64,000 nucleotides of DNA, taken from the NCBI GenBank assembly GCA_039555135.1, contig CP114179.1, positions 992,001-1,056,000 on the forward strand, read 5' to 3'. Position numbers and translations under genes: made by a program. The stretch is from Phycisphaeraceae bacterium D3-23. Lineage in GTDB: Bacteria > Planctomycetota > Phycisphaerae > Phycisphaerales > Phycisphaeraceae. Every line of letters begins with the position of its first letter. The stretch's first letter is position 1. Under the pieces are notes generated by a model. It made no database searches. It was given only the letters and a program-made list of their open reading frames with translations, and had not been told where the DNA came from. Of the stretch, positions 8,932 to 17,418 are shown piece by piece.

Positions 8932-10092
8932 TCAGTCGTCGGCCTGGTGGGTATAGCTTTGACGGTAGGCGCTGGGGGTGCAGGTGAACTGCGCGGAGAA
9001 ATTTTTGGCAAAGACTTCGGGCGAGCGGAAGCCGGCGAGCCCGGCGATCTCGGCGATGCTCTGGCCGGTGTCTTCGAGCAGCTGGCGTCCGCGGTCGAGC
9101 TGGACCCGGCGGATCTCGCGTGCCGGCGTGCTGCCCGTCGCCTGCTGGAAGCGTGTCTCGAACGTGCGTCGGCTGCACGGCAGGCGTTTGACCAGCTGCT
9201 CGACGTTGAGCCCTTTGCAGGCGTGCTCGTGGATCGTGCGGAGCGCGGCGTTGACCAGCGTGTCCCGCGATGCGTAGTGGTCGGTGGACTTCTGCGTGAT
9301 GACGTTGCTCGGCCGAATCAGCACGGGGGCCTCGGGCGATTGGCCCAAGAGCATGTCGTGCAGGAGCCGGGCGGCGCGTCGGCCGCAACGCTGGCCATCG
9401 AGCATGATCGACGACAGCGGCGGGGCCGACAGGGCATTGGTGGCCTCGTCGGCGCCGGTCGAGAGGACCGCGACATGCTTGGGGACGTTGAGCCCCGCGG
9501 CGCGGCACGCCTCGGTGACCTGCCGGCCGCGCGTGTCGTCCCACACGAACACCGCGAGCGGCCCGCGTCGATCCGCCAACCAACGCGCCATCGCGTCGCG
9601 CTGCAAAGGCCAGGGCAGGTCGGCGCGCACCGCGCCCGCGTCGAACGGGTCCACCGCCGTGTAACCCTCCTGCGCGAGGCGTTCCTGGTAGCCGAGCTTC
9701 ATCAGGTCGTGGTATCCATGGCGCTGTCGTGATGACGCGACGTAAGCGAACTGGGCAAAGCCCCGTCTCAGGTAGTAGTCCGCCGCCATCTGCCCGGTGA
9801 GGTAGTCGTCGGTGGTGCAGGTCTGGACGTGCGGGGAAGTGTGGAGGTAGCTTGCGACGTTGACGACCGGCACGCCGAACGACTCGAAGTACGCAAGGTC
9901 GTCTTCGCCGGTGATGCGTGTGATGACGCCGTCGCACGGCTGGCCTTCCGCGAGACGGCAGGGCTCGTACTTGCCGCGCGGCAGCACATCGAGCCACCAG
10001 CTCGGCTGCGCGAGCGCGTACGCGCCTACGCCTTTGACCAAGTCGGCACCCCATGAAGTCGATGTCTCGATAAGCAGCGCGATCTCGGGCAT
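8932..10092 (-). CDS. XylR-type AraC-family transcriptional regulator
   Basis: A 386-residue regulator with two domains. Residues 1 to about 265 resemble a LacI/periplasmic-binding sensor fold (IALLIETSTSWGADLVKGV at the start, DGVITRITG, SIMLDGQRCGRRAARLLHDML near its end). The last 100 residues are an AraC-type double helix-turn-helix (LVKRLPCSRRTFETRF, AREIRRVQLDRGRQLL, IAEIAGLAGFRSPEVFAKNF). This order is that of E. coli XylR, which senses a sugar. It is divergent from a PEP-CTERM gene across a 243-nt AT-richer gap with a pair of direct repeats, so control of that gene and of itself is likely. The inducing sugar cannot be told from sequence. Confidence 0.88.
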   Translation of the reverse strand: MPEIALLIETSTSWGADLVKGVGAYALAQPSWWLDVLPRGKYEPCRLAEGQPCDGVITRITGEDDLAYFESFGVPVVNVASYLHTSPHVQTCTTDDYLTGQMAADYYLRRGFAQFAYVASSRQRHGYHDLMKLGYQERLAQEGYTAVDPFDAGAVRADLPWPLQRDAMARWLADRRGPLAVFVWDDTRGRQVTEACRAAGLNVPKHVAVLSTGADEATNALSAPPLSSIMLDGQRCGRRAARLLHDMLLGQSPEAPVLIRPSNVITQKSTDHYASRDTLVNAALRTIHEHACKGLNVEQLVKRLPCSRRTFETRFQQATGSTPAREIRRVQLDRGRQLLEDTGQSIAEIAGLAGFRSPEVFAKNFSAQFTCTPSAYRQSYTHQADD

Positions 10093-10158
10093 CGCGGCAT
10101 CATCCCCGATTCGCGATTCGCTGACAACGTAAATATGCGGTTACCACGGCGCAAAGCA

Positions 10159-10204
10159 TACGCAAATCCGCACAAAATCGGAATATCTTACGCAATTCGA
10201 CAGA
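10159..10204. promoter_or_regulatory. pair of direct repeats, candidate operator of the XylR-type regulator
   Basis: Two 16-nt direct repeats, tacgcaaatccgcaca at 10159-10174 and tacgcaattcgacaga at 10189-10204, lie exactly 30 nt apart (about three helical turns), in an AT-richer tract between the regulator and the divergent LamG-like gene. Tandem sites in one orientation are usual for AraC-family proteins. This is inference from position and repetition. Confidence 0.45.
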
Positions 10205-10335
10205 ATCTCTGCGCTCGAATCGATACCTTCCCACGCCACCGTTTGGCATACTTCGCCCATGAGATTCGCGGGCGTGTTGCTCCGTGATGTAGCGCCCCAC
10301 GCGGGCAGGCAACGACCTCAATTTGGAGAATGACA

Positions 10336-11145
10336 ATGAATCGCTTGAATGTAAACGTGCTGTTGGCCGGCGGTCTGGTGTGCTTGGCGGGCTCGGCCCA
10401 GGGCGGGCTTGTCGGCCTGTGGGAGTTCGAGAACGCGGGCAACCCCGGGGCCGCGACGGTCGGCAACGACCTCACCTACAACAACATCAACGCCAGACTG
10501 GCCACACAGACCGGCCCGGCAGGCGACGGCGCGGTCAGCATCGGTGTGGGCGACTCGTTCTCGGTGAACCACGACATCGCGCCCAACGGCGGGAGCGCCT
10601 CCTACGTCAACGAGTACACCGTCGTCTACGACCTGTACCTCCCCGCCGCGACCGACGCCACCTGGCGCTCGCTGCTCCAGACCACCACCACGCCCGACGG
10701 CAACGACGGCGACGTGTTCGTCTCCACCGGCAACAACGTCGGCGTCAGCTCGATCGGCTACTCCACCGGCACGCTCGCCGCCGACACCTGGTACCGCGTC
10801 GTCTTCTCCGCCGACATCGGTGCCGCCGGCTCGTCGTTCTTCACCACCGTCCTCGACACCGGCGGCAACGTCGTTTGGAGCTTCGACCACACCGAGCAAG
10901 GCCTCGACGGCCGACATGCCCTCTACTCCACCGCGAACGACAACATCGTCCACTTCTTCGCAGACAACGACGGCGAAGACAACGAAGTCTACACCTCCAA
11001 CCTCGCACTCTTCGACGACAACCTCTCCCCGCAAGCCGCAAGCGCGCTGGGGGCGCCTGGCACCCCCATCGTCCCCGAGCCCGGCTCGCTGGCGCTGCTC
11101 GGCCTGGGCGGCCTGATGATCGCCCGCCGACGACGCACAAACTAA
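10336..11145 (+). CDS. PEP-CTERM protein with LamG/concanavalin-like fold
   Basis: A 269-residue exported protein. The second ATG (10336) is preferred over ATG 10330 because GGAG at 10325-10328 is then 7 nt upstream. A signal peptide (LLAGGLVCLAGSAQGG) is followed by a body starting LVGLWEFENAGNPG, which is typical of laminin-G/concanavalin-like domains in planctomycetal secreted proteins, with YTVVYDLYLP and WYRVVFSADIG strands. The C-terminus is VPEPGSLALLGLGGLM plus Arg-rich residues, an exosortase sorting tag. Unlike the other three tagged proteins here it lacks dockerin-like loops. It is divergent from the XylR-type regulator and probably its target, hinting at a carbohydrate-related job. 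Confidence 0.82.
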   Translation: MNRLNVNVLLAGGLVCLAGSAQGGLVGLWEFENAGNPGAATVGNDLTYNNINARLATQTGPAGDGAVSIGVGDSFSVNHDIAPNGGSASYVNEYTVVYDLYLPAATDATWRSLLQTTTTPDGNDGDVFVSTGNNVGVSSIGYSTGTLAADTWYRVVFSADIGAAGSSFFTTVLDTGGNVVWSFDHTEQGLDGRHALYSTANDNIVHFFADNDGEDNEVYTSNLALFDDNLSPQAASALGAPGTPIVPEPGSLALLGLGGLMIARRRRTN

Positions 11146-11155
11146 CTCTCCTTCT

Positions 11156-11188
11156 CCCCTTGGCCCCAAAACGGGCCGGGGGTTATTT
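11156..11188 (+). terminator. candidate intrinsic terminator after the LamG-like gene
   Basis: GGCCC at 11162-11166 pairs with GGGCC at 11173-11177 around a 6-nt loop, extended by CCCC/GGGG outside. A weak T-rich run (ttattt, 11183-11188) follows. It sits 11 nt after the stop codon. Confidence 0.4.
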
Positions 11189-11242
11189 GGCGTGCTGTGA
11201 CACGGCACAAGACCTGCCTGCCCCCCTTCGCTGGAACCCCAC

Positions 11243-12040
11243 ATGCGAACCCGCCCCAATGCGTTCACCCTCATCGAACTGCTGGTCGTCATCTCCATCA
11301 TCGCGCTGCTGATCGGGATCCTGCTGCCCGCGCTGGGCGCAGCGCGCAAGAGCGCGCGGGACACCCGCTGCAAGTCCCGCCTCAAACAGGTCGGCATCAT
11401 GGAGCAGGCCTTCGTCGCCGACAACAAGGGCGAGCTGGTCGATATGCAGCGGATCGTCGGCGGCGTGGAGTGGTCCTGGCGTGGCATCCTGTACAAGGAA
11501 TACGCGAACCAGACGCCCGACATCTACGACTGCCCCGAGGAGACCGAGGCCCGCTACGCCGACGGCGCGTTCGACGACCGCGGCCAGGTCACCGCGGGCG
11601 AGACCTACCTGCGCAGCGGCACGGGCGCGGTGAATGTCCACTGGCGTTCGCCGGGGTTCATGCCGCCCCACGGCCGACGCGCACCGTACGACGTCGTGCC
11701 TTACGGCAGCGCGCTGCCGATCTCGAAACTCAGCAACGCGTCGGCCGCGTCGGGAACCCCGAGCTTCGGGGACGGCAGCAGCTCGTATGACGCCAACGGC
11801 AACTTCATCGCCTACGGCGAAGACAGCTTCTGGATCGAAAAACTCTCGGCCGTCGCGTCCCCCGGCTACGACCGGTCCGCCGTCGCGGGTGGCGTCGGCG
11901 AACAAGGCCTCGAACGCCACGGCGACCGCTACGCCGCGAACTACGTCTACCTCGACGGCCACGTCGCCACCACCGACGCCCGCGACATCGAGTGCTCCAC
12001 CGACGCCTGCGACTGGGACCTGCAACAAGACCCGCACTAA
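11243..12040 (+). CDS. type II pseudopilin-like protein (prepilin signal, H-x-DG type)
   Basis: A 265-residue protein with a textbook prepilin leader: a short basic N-terminus, then [20 protein letters not shown] and Glu at the +5 position, so it would be cut by a prepilin peptidase and methylated. The body has a DCPEE motif. Near the C-terminus is [16 protein letters not shown], a variant of the planctomycetal 'H-X9-DG' pseudopilin motif with eleven rather than nine residues between His and DG. Such proteins occur in many copies per planctomycete genome, and their assembly into pili or secretion pseudopili is mostly untested. It stands alone here, without secretion genes nearby. The hairpin after the previous gene suggests separate transcription. 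Confidence 0.85.
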   Translation: MRTRPNAFTLIELLVVISIIALLIGILLPALGAARKSARDTRCKSRLKQVGIMEQAFVADNKGELVDMQRIVGGVEWSWRGILYKEYANQTPDIYDCPEETEARYADGAFDDRGQVTAGETYLRSGTGAVNVHWRSPGFMPPHGRRAPYDVVPYGSALPISKLSNASAASGTPSFGDGSSSYDANGNFIAYGEDSFWIEKLSAVASPGYDRSAVAGGVGEQGLERHGDRYAANYVYLDGHVATTDARDIECSTDACDWDLQQDPH

Positions 12041-12049
12041 GCGGTCGGC

Positions 12050-13903
12050 TTAGCGCGCGGTCTGGTCCAGCAGGTTTTCTTCGCCGTTGCGCTTCTCCAG
12101 GTCGTCGAGCGCCAGCGCGGTGTCGATCAACGCGAGGTGCGAGTAGGCCTGCGGGAAGTTACCCAGCTGTCGGCGGTTGTTGACATCAAGGTCCTCGGCC
12201 AGGAGCCCGAGGTGGTTGGTATCTTCGAGCAGCCGGTCGAACGCGGCGCGGGCGCGTTCGTACTCGCCGATGTGGATGAGCGCTTTCACGCCCCAGAAGC
12301 AGCAGACCGTGAACGCGCTGGAGGGTTCGCCGAAGTCGTCGGCGGCGCGGTACCGCATCAATAAACCTTCACCACGGCCCAGGTCGTCCCAGGTCTTGTT
12401 GACCGTCGCAACGTATTGCGGATCGTCGGGCGCGCAGAAGCCATAGTCGGCCATGAGCAGGTTCGAGGCGTCGAGCGCGTCGCTGCCGTAGGTCTGCGTG
12501 AACGCTCCGGCGGTGTCCGACCAACCGTGCTTGCAGATGTCCTTGCGGATCGCGTCGGCCAGCCCGCGGTGGGACTCGGCCCAGCGTACCTGGCCCAAGC
12601 GCTCGGCGATGCGCACGGCGCGGTCGGCGGCGACCCAGCAGAGGACCTTGCTGAAGACGAAGTGACGCTTGGCGCCGCGGAACTCCCAGATCCCGCGGTC
12701 GGGTTTTTTCCAGATCAGCTCGACGGTACGGAACACCGCGCGGACCCGGGTCCACAGGTCTTCGACGACGTCCAGCCGGGTGGCGAAGTGTTCGAGCGAC
12801 TGCCAGAAGACGTCGAGGACCGCGCCGTAGATGTCGTGTTGTTTTTGTTTGTACGCGGCGTTGCCGGTGCGGACGGGGGACGAGCCGTGGTAGCCGGCGA
12901 GGTGGTCGAGGGATCGTTCGGTGAGTGTGCGTTCACCGCGCAGGCCGTACATGATCTGGAGCGGGTCGTCTTTGGTGGGGGTATTGTCCATGACCCAGTG
13001 GACGAACTGGTGGGCCATGTCGTGGTGGCCGATCTTATTGAGCACGGAGACGGTCATGGAGGCGTCGCGTATCCAGCAGAATCGGTAGTCCCAGTTGCGT
13101 TCTTCGCCGATGGTCTCGGGGAGCGAGGTGGTGGGCGCGGCGACGAGCGCGCCGGTCTCGCCGAACTGCATGAGCTTGAGGGCCAGCGCGCTGCGCAGGA
13201 TCTGTTCGCGGTAGCGCCCGGGCGCGTGGGTCGTCGCGCTCCAGCCCAGCCAGTACGCCTCGGTCTGTGCGAGCAGCAGGCGGACGCGTTCGGAGTCGAT
13301 CGGGTGGAGCTTGTCGTTGTAGGTGAGTAAGAGGTGCTCGTCGCGTTCGAGGGTGAACGCCTTGCCGCCACAGATACTTTTCTTGTCCAGGTCGGTGTAG
13401 AGGTAGATCGATTCGTAGTGGTTGATGCCGGCGGTCTTGCCGACGCAACTGCTTTTGTAGAGCCCCTCGCGGAGCTGGCGTGTGGAGGTTTCGTATCGGC
13501 CGTACTCGAGGGCCGGGCGGTAGTCGATCTTCACGCGCGGGGTACCGGCGAGGGGCCTGAACACGCGGACGATGTCGGGCGGCGCGTAGGGGACTTCGTG
13601 CCGGCCTGCCATGCGGTAGCGTGGCATGAAGTCGATGACTTCGAAGCTGCCGTCTTTGCCTTCGAAGGTGGTGACGAGGATGTTGGTGTGCTCGCGGTAG
13701 CGCTGCCCGACGGGCTTGCCGCCGATCATGGCCACGCCCATCTCGCCGCCGCGGCCTTTGTCCAGCAGCGAGCAGAAGGCGGAGCCCGAGTCGAAGTCGG
13801 GCAGGCAGGCGAAGACGATCGCGGCGTCTTTGCGGACAAGCGCGCCGGTCCGGCCGTTGCCGATGAGCCCCATGTGGTAGTTGTTGTCGTAGCGTTTTGT
13901 CAT
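12050..13903 (-). CDS. glycoside hydrolase family 15 protein (glucoamylase/trehalase-like)
   Basis: A 617-residue cytoplasmic enzyme without a signal peptide. GH15 features are visible: the N-terminal MGLIGNGRTGALVRKD, the central TIGEERNWDYRFCWIRDASM (catalytic-region motif of this family), and the C-terminal EDLDVNNRRQLGNFPQAYSH. The ATG at 13903 overlaps the TGA of the upstream trehalose gene by 4 nt (ATGA), so translation is probably coupled. A longer frame to 13966 would run into that gene and starts with an Arg run of no sense. The coupling to trehalose synthesis suggests trehalase activity, as known for actinobacterial GH15 trehalases, but alpha-1,4-glucan hydrolysis is the alternative. 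Confidence 0.87.
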   Translation of the reverse strand: MTKRYDNNYHMGLIGNGRTGALVRKDAAIVFACLPDFDSGSAFCSLLDKGRGGEMGVAMIGGKPVGQRYREHTNILVTTFEGKDGSFEVIDFMPRYRMAGRHEVPYAPPDIVRVFRPLAGTPRVKIDYRPALEYGRYETSTRQLREGLYKSSCVGKTAGINHYESIYLYTDLDKKSICGGKAFTLERDEHLLLTYNDKLHPIDSERVRLLLAQTEAYWLGWSATTHAPGRYREQILRSALALKLMQFGETGALVAAPTTSLPETIGEERNWDYRFCWIRDASMTVSVLNKIGHHDMAHQFVHWVMDNTPTKDDPLQIMYGLRGERTLTERSLDHLAGYHGSSPVRTGNAAYKQKQHDIYGAVLDVFWQSLEHFATRLDVVEDLWTRVRAVFRTVELIWKKPDRGIWEFRGAKRHFVFSKVLCWVAADRAVRIAERLGQVRWAESHRGLADAIRKDICKHGWSDTAGAFTQTYGSDALDASNLLMADYGFCAPDDPQYVATVNKTWDDLGRGEGLLMRYRAADDFGEPSSAFTVCCFWGVKALIHIGEYERARAAFDRLLEDTNHLGLLAEDLDVNNRRQLGNFPQAYSHLALIDTALALDDLEKRNGEENLLDQTAR

Positions 13904-16077
13904 GGTCGGGAATCTAGCAGTCGTTGGAGCAGGGTGTGGATGGCGGCGACGTCGGCGACGCGCCACGCGGCGCGGGTCTCGCCCGGGCCGACCTTGATGG
14001 TTTCGAGATTAGGATAGGCGTCGCGCCGGGCGAACATTTTTTCATCGGTCCGGTCGTCGCCGCAGCACAGCGCCCTATCGGGGGTGTATCGCTGCATGAG
14101 CATGTCGAGGGCGGCGCCCTTGCTGACCTGCTGGCTGGCGACCTCGACGATCTTGTGGCCGTGGTTGACCTCGACGGGCAGGTTCGCGACTACTTCGGTG
14201 AGTTCGCCCAGGAGTTCGCCGGCCTTCCACGCGCCAAACTCGGGGTCGGCGCGTCGGTAGTGCCAAACCAGGGCGGAGCGTTTCTGCTCGACGTGTGTGC
14301 CCGGGGTGAGCGACGACGCCATCTCGAGGATCGGCAGCACCGCGGCGGGCCAGCTCACGTCCGCGCGGGGGTTGGTGTCGATCCATGCCGGGTCGTCGCC
14401 CGCCGCGCGGTAGCGGAAGCCGTGTTCGGCGAACATCGCGACGCGGAGCTTGCCCAGGTGTTGTTCGAGGAACTGCTCGGGCCGGCCCGAGACGATCGCG
14501 AGTTCGACCCCGGACTTCTCGGCGAGCGCGGCGAGCAGCGCGAGGGTTGCGTCGCCGGGTACGGCGTCCTCGGGCTTGGCGGTGAACGCCCGGAGCGTGC
14601 CGTCGTAGTCGAGGATCAGCGCAAGTTTTTTGGCGGACGCCAGCGTGTTGATCAGGTCGTCGTCGGGCTTGGCGGCGGGGTCGTAAGGTGCGCGCTGCTC
14701 GTTGGTGAGGTCGGTGACAAAACCGCGTGCCCACGCCGCGGCGTCGACGTCGCGCACACGCCGCCGCATCGGCGCCATCGCGTGCTCCGCCTCCTCGGGC
14801 GAGCGTGTCAGGGCCTCGCCGATCGCCTCGCTGACACCCTGCGTGTCATACGGGTTCACGAGGATCGCGCCGGCCAGTTCCTGCGCCGCGCCCGCCATCT
14901 CCGACAGCACCAGCACGCCGGGCCGAGCGCCGGGCGCGCCCTTGCAGTCTGTGTACTCCTTGGCAACCAGGTTCATCCCGTCGATCAACGGCGTCACCAG
15001 CGCGACATCGGCGAGCGCATACAGCGCCGCCAGATGGACCGGGTCTGTCCCTCGGTGATAAAAGTGAACGGGCTGCCGGCTGAATGTGCTGTATCGCCCG
15101 TTAATCTCGCCCACCGCGAGCTGTACCTGCTCGGTCAGCTGCTGATACTCCTCGACCCCCTGCCGCGACGGCACGGCGATAATCAGGAACACCGTGTCTT
15201 CCCGCCGCTCGGGGTGGTCCGCCAGGAAGCGATCGATCGACGCGAGCTTCTGCGGGATGCCCTTCGTATAGTCGAGTCTTTCGACGCTGAGCACGAGGCG
15301 TCGGCCCTCGAATTCTTCGCTTAGCTCGCGCAGGTGCTCGGTGTATTGGGGCGACGCGATCGCGCGGTCGAAGCCCGCGCGGTTGTGCCCGATCGGGTAG
15401 ACGCCCATGCGTACCAGTCGGCCGGCGACGACCGCGCTGCCCGGGAGCGACTCCTGCTCGAGCCCACGCAGCAGCGCCGAGCGGAAGTGGCGCAGGTAGC
15501 CGAAGGTGTGGAACCCGATCACGTCCGCGCCCAGGAGCCCGGCGAGCAGGTGCTCGCGCTCGGGCAGCACGCGGAAGACCTCGTGCGAGGGGAACGGGAC
15601 GTGGAGGAAGTAGCCGATCTTCATCGATGGGCTGCGCTCGCGCAGGATCGCGGGCAGGAGCATGAGCTGGTAGTCATGGACCCAGACGGTGTCGCCTTCG
15701 CGGGCCTCGGCGAGTACGGCGTCGGCGAAGCGTTCGTTGGCGACGCGGTAGGCCTCGAACCAGTCGGGCTCGAACTTCGCGCGGTCGGTCATGTAGTGCA
15801 GCAGCGGCCAGAGCGTTGCGTTGGCGTAGCCGTCGTAGAACGCTTCGAAGAGGTCGTCGTCGAGGAAGACGGGGACGCACCCCTGCTCATCGCGCAGACG
15901 CTGGGCGAGTTCGCCTTGCCGAGACCCATCGATCTGTCCGGGCCAGCCGATCCAGAGCTGGTCGGCGTGGTCGAGCGCGCTCATCGCGGAGGCGAGCCCC
16001 CCGCCGCTACGGACAAGTTGGCCCTGGTCGTTGAGCTGGACGGGCAGGCGGTTAGAGACGGTGATCAGGCGGGTCAT
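13900..16077 (-). CDS. otsAB: bifunctional trehalose-6-phosphate synthase / trehalose-6-phosphate phosphatase
   Basis: A 725-residue two-domain enzyme making trehalose from UDP-glucose and glucose-6-phosphate. Residues 1 to about 460 are a GT20 synthase: RSGGGLASA (23-31), HDYQLML (134-140), ERLDYTKG (266-273), DGMNLVAKEY (366-375). Residues about 475-725 are a HAD phosphatase: LILDYDGT with the nucleophile Asp at 490 and acid/base Asp at 492, and a late CCGDDRTDEKMF metal loop. Separate otsA and otsB genes are the rule in proteobacteria; fused forms occur elsewhere. The downstream GH15 gene overlaps by ATGA, forming one synthesis/turnover unit. A TAGGGT hexamer lies 8 nt before the ATG, so the transcript may have little or no leader. 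Confidence 0.94.
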   Translation of the reverse strand: MTRLITVSNRLPVQLNDQGQLVRSGGGLASAMSALDHADQLWIGWPGQIDGSRQGELAQRLRDEQGCVPVFLDDDLFEAFYDGYANATLWPLLHYMTDRAKFEPDWFEAYRVANERFADAVLAEAREGDTVWVHDYQLMLLPAILRERSPSMKIGYFLHVPFPSHEVFRVLPEREHLLAGLLGADVIGFHTFGYLRHFRSALLRGLEQESLPGSAVVAGRLVRMGVYPIGHNRAGFDRAIASPQYTEHLRELSEEFEGRRLVLSVERLDYTKGIPQKLASIDRFLADHPERREDTVFLIIAVPSRQGVEEYQQLTEQVQLAVGEINGRYSTFSRQPVHFYHRGTDPVHLAALYALADVALVTPLIDGMNLVAKEYTDCKGAPGARPGVLVLSEMAGAAQELAGAILVNPYDTQGVSEAIGEALTRSPEEAEHAMAPMRRRVRDVDAAAWARGFVTDLTNEQRAPYDPAAKPDDDLINTLASAKKLALILDYDGTLRAFTAKPEDAVPGDATLALLAALAEKSGVELAIVSGRPEQFLEQHLGKLRVAMFAEHGFRYRAAGDDPAWIDTNPRADVSWPAAVLPILEMASSLTPGTHVEQKRSALVWHYRRADPEFGAWKAGELLGELTEVVANLPVEVNHGHKIVEVASQQVSKGAALDMLMQRYTPDRALCCGDDRTDEKMFARRDAYPNLETIKVGPGETRAAWRVADVAAIHTLLQRLLDSRP

Positions 16078-16130
16078 AGCCCCCGACCCTAACGGGGATC
16101 GCCGGTGGGTTCCAGTGCGGGATTACTTGA

Positions 16131-16210
16131 CGAGCCGCGACCGTCAGGGAGCGGACCGGTGTGATTGGCTAACCCAAGTCCAGGGTCCGCTCCCTGACGG
16201 TCGCGGCTCG
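16131..16210. repeat. perfect inverted repeat, 27-bp arms
   Basis: Arms 16131-16157 and 16184-16210 are perfectly complementary over 27 bp with a 26-nt loop. It sits between two minus-strand genes, upstream of the trehalose operon and downstream of the oxidoreductase. I associate the arm phrase (gagccgcgaccgtcaggga) with repeats widespread in planctomycetes; that is memory, not a search. Confidence 0.85.
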
Positions 16211-16218
16211 TTCAGTTC

Positions 16219-17250
16219 CTAAAACCCTTCGAGCACGATCTTCCCCGTCGCCGAGCCCGCTTCGAGTTCGGCGTGGGCCTGGCGCAGGTTCGCCGCGTCG
16301 ATGGGCGTCATCACCTTGGCCACGGTCGTCTGGATCTTCCCCGCGTCGATCTGCTGCGCGACCCACGCGAGTAGTTTGTGTTGCTCAGCCATGTCGGGCG
16401 TCTCGAACATCGACCGCGCAAACATAAACTCCCACGCGAGCGCGGCGGCCTTGGCCTTCAGCGTGTCCATCGCCAGGGGCTGTTGGTTCTCGACAATCGA
16501 GACGATGGTGCCCTGGGGCCGAATCAGGTCGGTCGCGGCGGGCCAGTGGCCGTCGGTGTCGTTGAAGAGCGCGAGGTGGTCGACGTACTGGAGCCCGAGC
16601 GCTTCGACCTGCGGGCGTAGGGGTTCGCGGTGGTTGATGACGTTGTCTGCGCCCAGCGACTTGACCCACGCGACCGACTCGGGGCGGGAGGCGGTGGCGA
16701 TGACGCGGAGCTTGGCGTGCTTGGCGAGCTGGATGCCGATCGACCCGACGCCGCCCGCGCCGCCGATGATGAGCAGGGACTGGCCTGCGCTATCGCCGTC
16801 ACGGTCGATGCCCAGGCGGTCGAAGAAGGCCTCGTAGGCGGTGATCGTGGTGAGCGGGAGCGCGGCGGCCTGTGCGTGCGAGAGCGATTGGGGCTTGGGG
16901 CCGACGATGCGTTCGTCGACGAGTTGGTACTCGGCGTTGCACCCGGGCCGGGTGATATCCCCGGCGTAGTAGACCGCGTCGCCGGGCTTGAACAGTGTCG
17001 CGTGGGGGCCGACGGCCTCGACGATGCCGCTCGCGTCCCAGCCGAGGATGCGTGGCGGGTCTTCGGCTCGGTCATCGGTTGGCCCGCCGCCTTGGGGTGC
17101 GCGGACCTTGTAGTCGACCGGGTTGACCGCGACGGCGTGTATCGCGACGAGCAGGTCGCGCCCGGTCGGCACGGGCCGGTCTTGCTCGAAGTCGATCAGC
17201 GCGTCGGGGTTGTCGATGGGGAGGTATTGTTTGAGTCCGATGGCTTTCAT
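16219..17250 (-). CDS. MDR-superfamily zinc-type alcohol dehydrogenase / quinone oxidoreductase-like protein
   Basis: A 343-residue NAD(P)H-dependent oxidoreductase. The N-terminal GroES-like domain has DLLVAIHAVAVNPVDYKVRA, the Rossmann part GGAGGVGSIGIQLAKH, and the C-terminal part ends ATGKIVLEGF as in quinone oxidoreductases. The structural and catalytic zinc cysteine clusters of classical alcohol dehydrogenases are absent, so it belongs to the zinc-free or weak-zinc branch (I recall the 'zinc-binding alcohol dehydrogenase family' label for close relatives). The ATG at 17250 is chosen over an upstream frame start at 17355: it gives the usual MKAIGLKQYL beginning and has AGGAA upstream. 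Substrate unknown. Confidence 0.88.
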   Translation of the reverse strand: MKAIGLKQYLPIDNPDALIDFEQDRPVPTGRDLLVAIHAVAVNPVDYKVRAPQGGGPTDDRAEDPPRILGWDASGIVEAVGPHATLFKPGDAVYYAGDITRPGCNAEYQLVDERIVGPKPQSLSHAQAAALPLTTITAYEAFFDRLGIDRDGDSAGQSLLIIGGAGGVGSIGIQLAKHAKLRVIATASRPESVAWVKSLGADNVINHREPLRPQVEALGLQYVDHLALFNDTDGHWPAATDLIRPQGTIVSIVENQQPLAMDTLKAKAAALAWEFMFARSMFETPDMAEQHKLLAWVAQQIDAGKIQTTVAKVMTPIDAANLRQAHAELEAGSATGKIVLEGF

Positions 17251-17362
17251 ATCGGGTGTTCCTGCCGGTGAGGCGTTTAGGGTCGGTTTGGGGTGTAGAT
17301 GCCTGAGCATAGGCGATGTTCCGGCGTACACTGGTTTCGAATGCGTGATGGCCAAGAAACGC

Positions 17363-17390
17363 TTGCGATCCGAAGAAAACTCTGTATCGT
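17363..17390 (+). promoter_or_regulatory. candidate sigma-70-type promoter
   Basis: TTGCGA (17363-17368), a 16-nt spacer and TATCGT (17385-17390) precede the membrane protein gene. The start site would fall near 17397, giving a short leader that contains the hairpin-embedded ribosome binding site at 17397-17410. Confidence 0.4.
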
Positions 17391-17418
17391 AGAGACCTCC
17401 TCGGAGGAGACCTCAAGC

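Noticed and set aside
13904-13966. Upstream extension of the GH15 gene
   Set aside because: The extra 21 residues are poly-Arg-like and overlap the coding end of the trehalose gene; the ATGA overlap at 13900-13903 is a better start.
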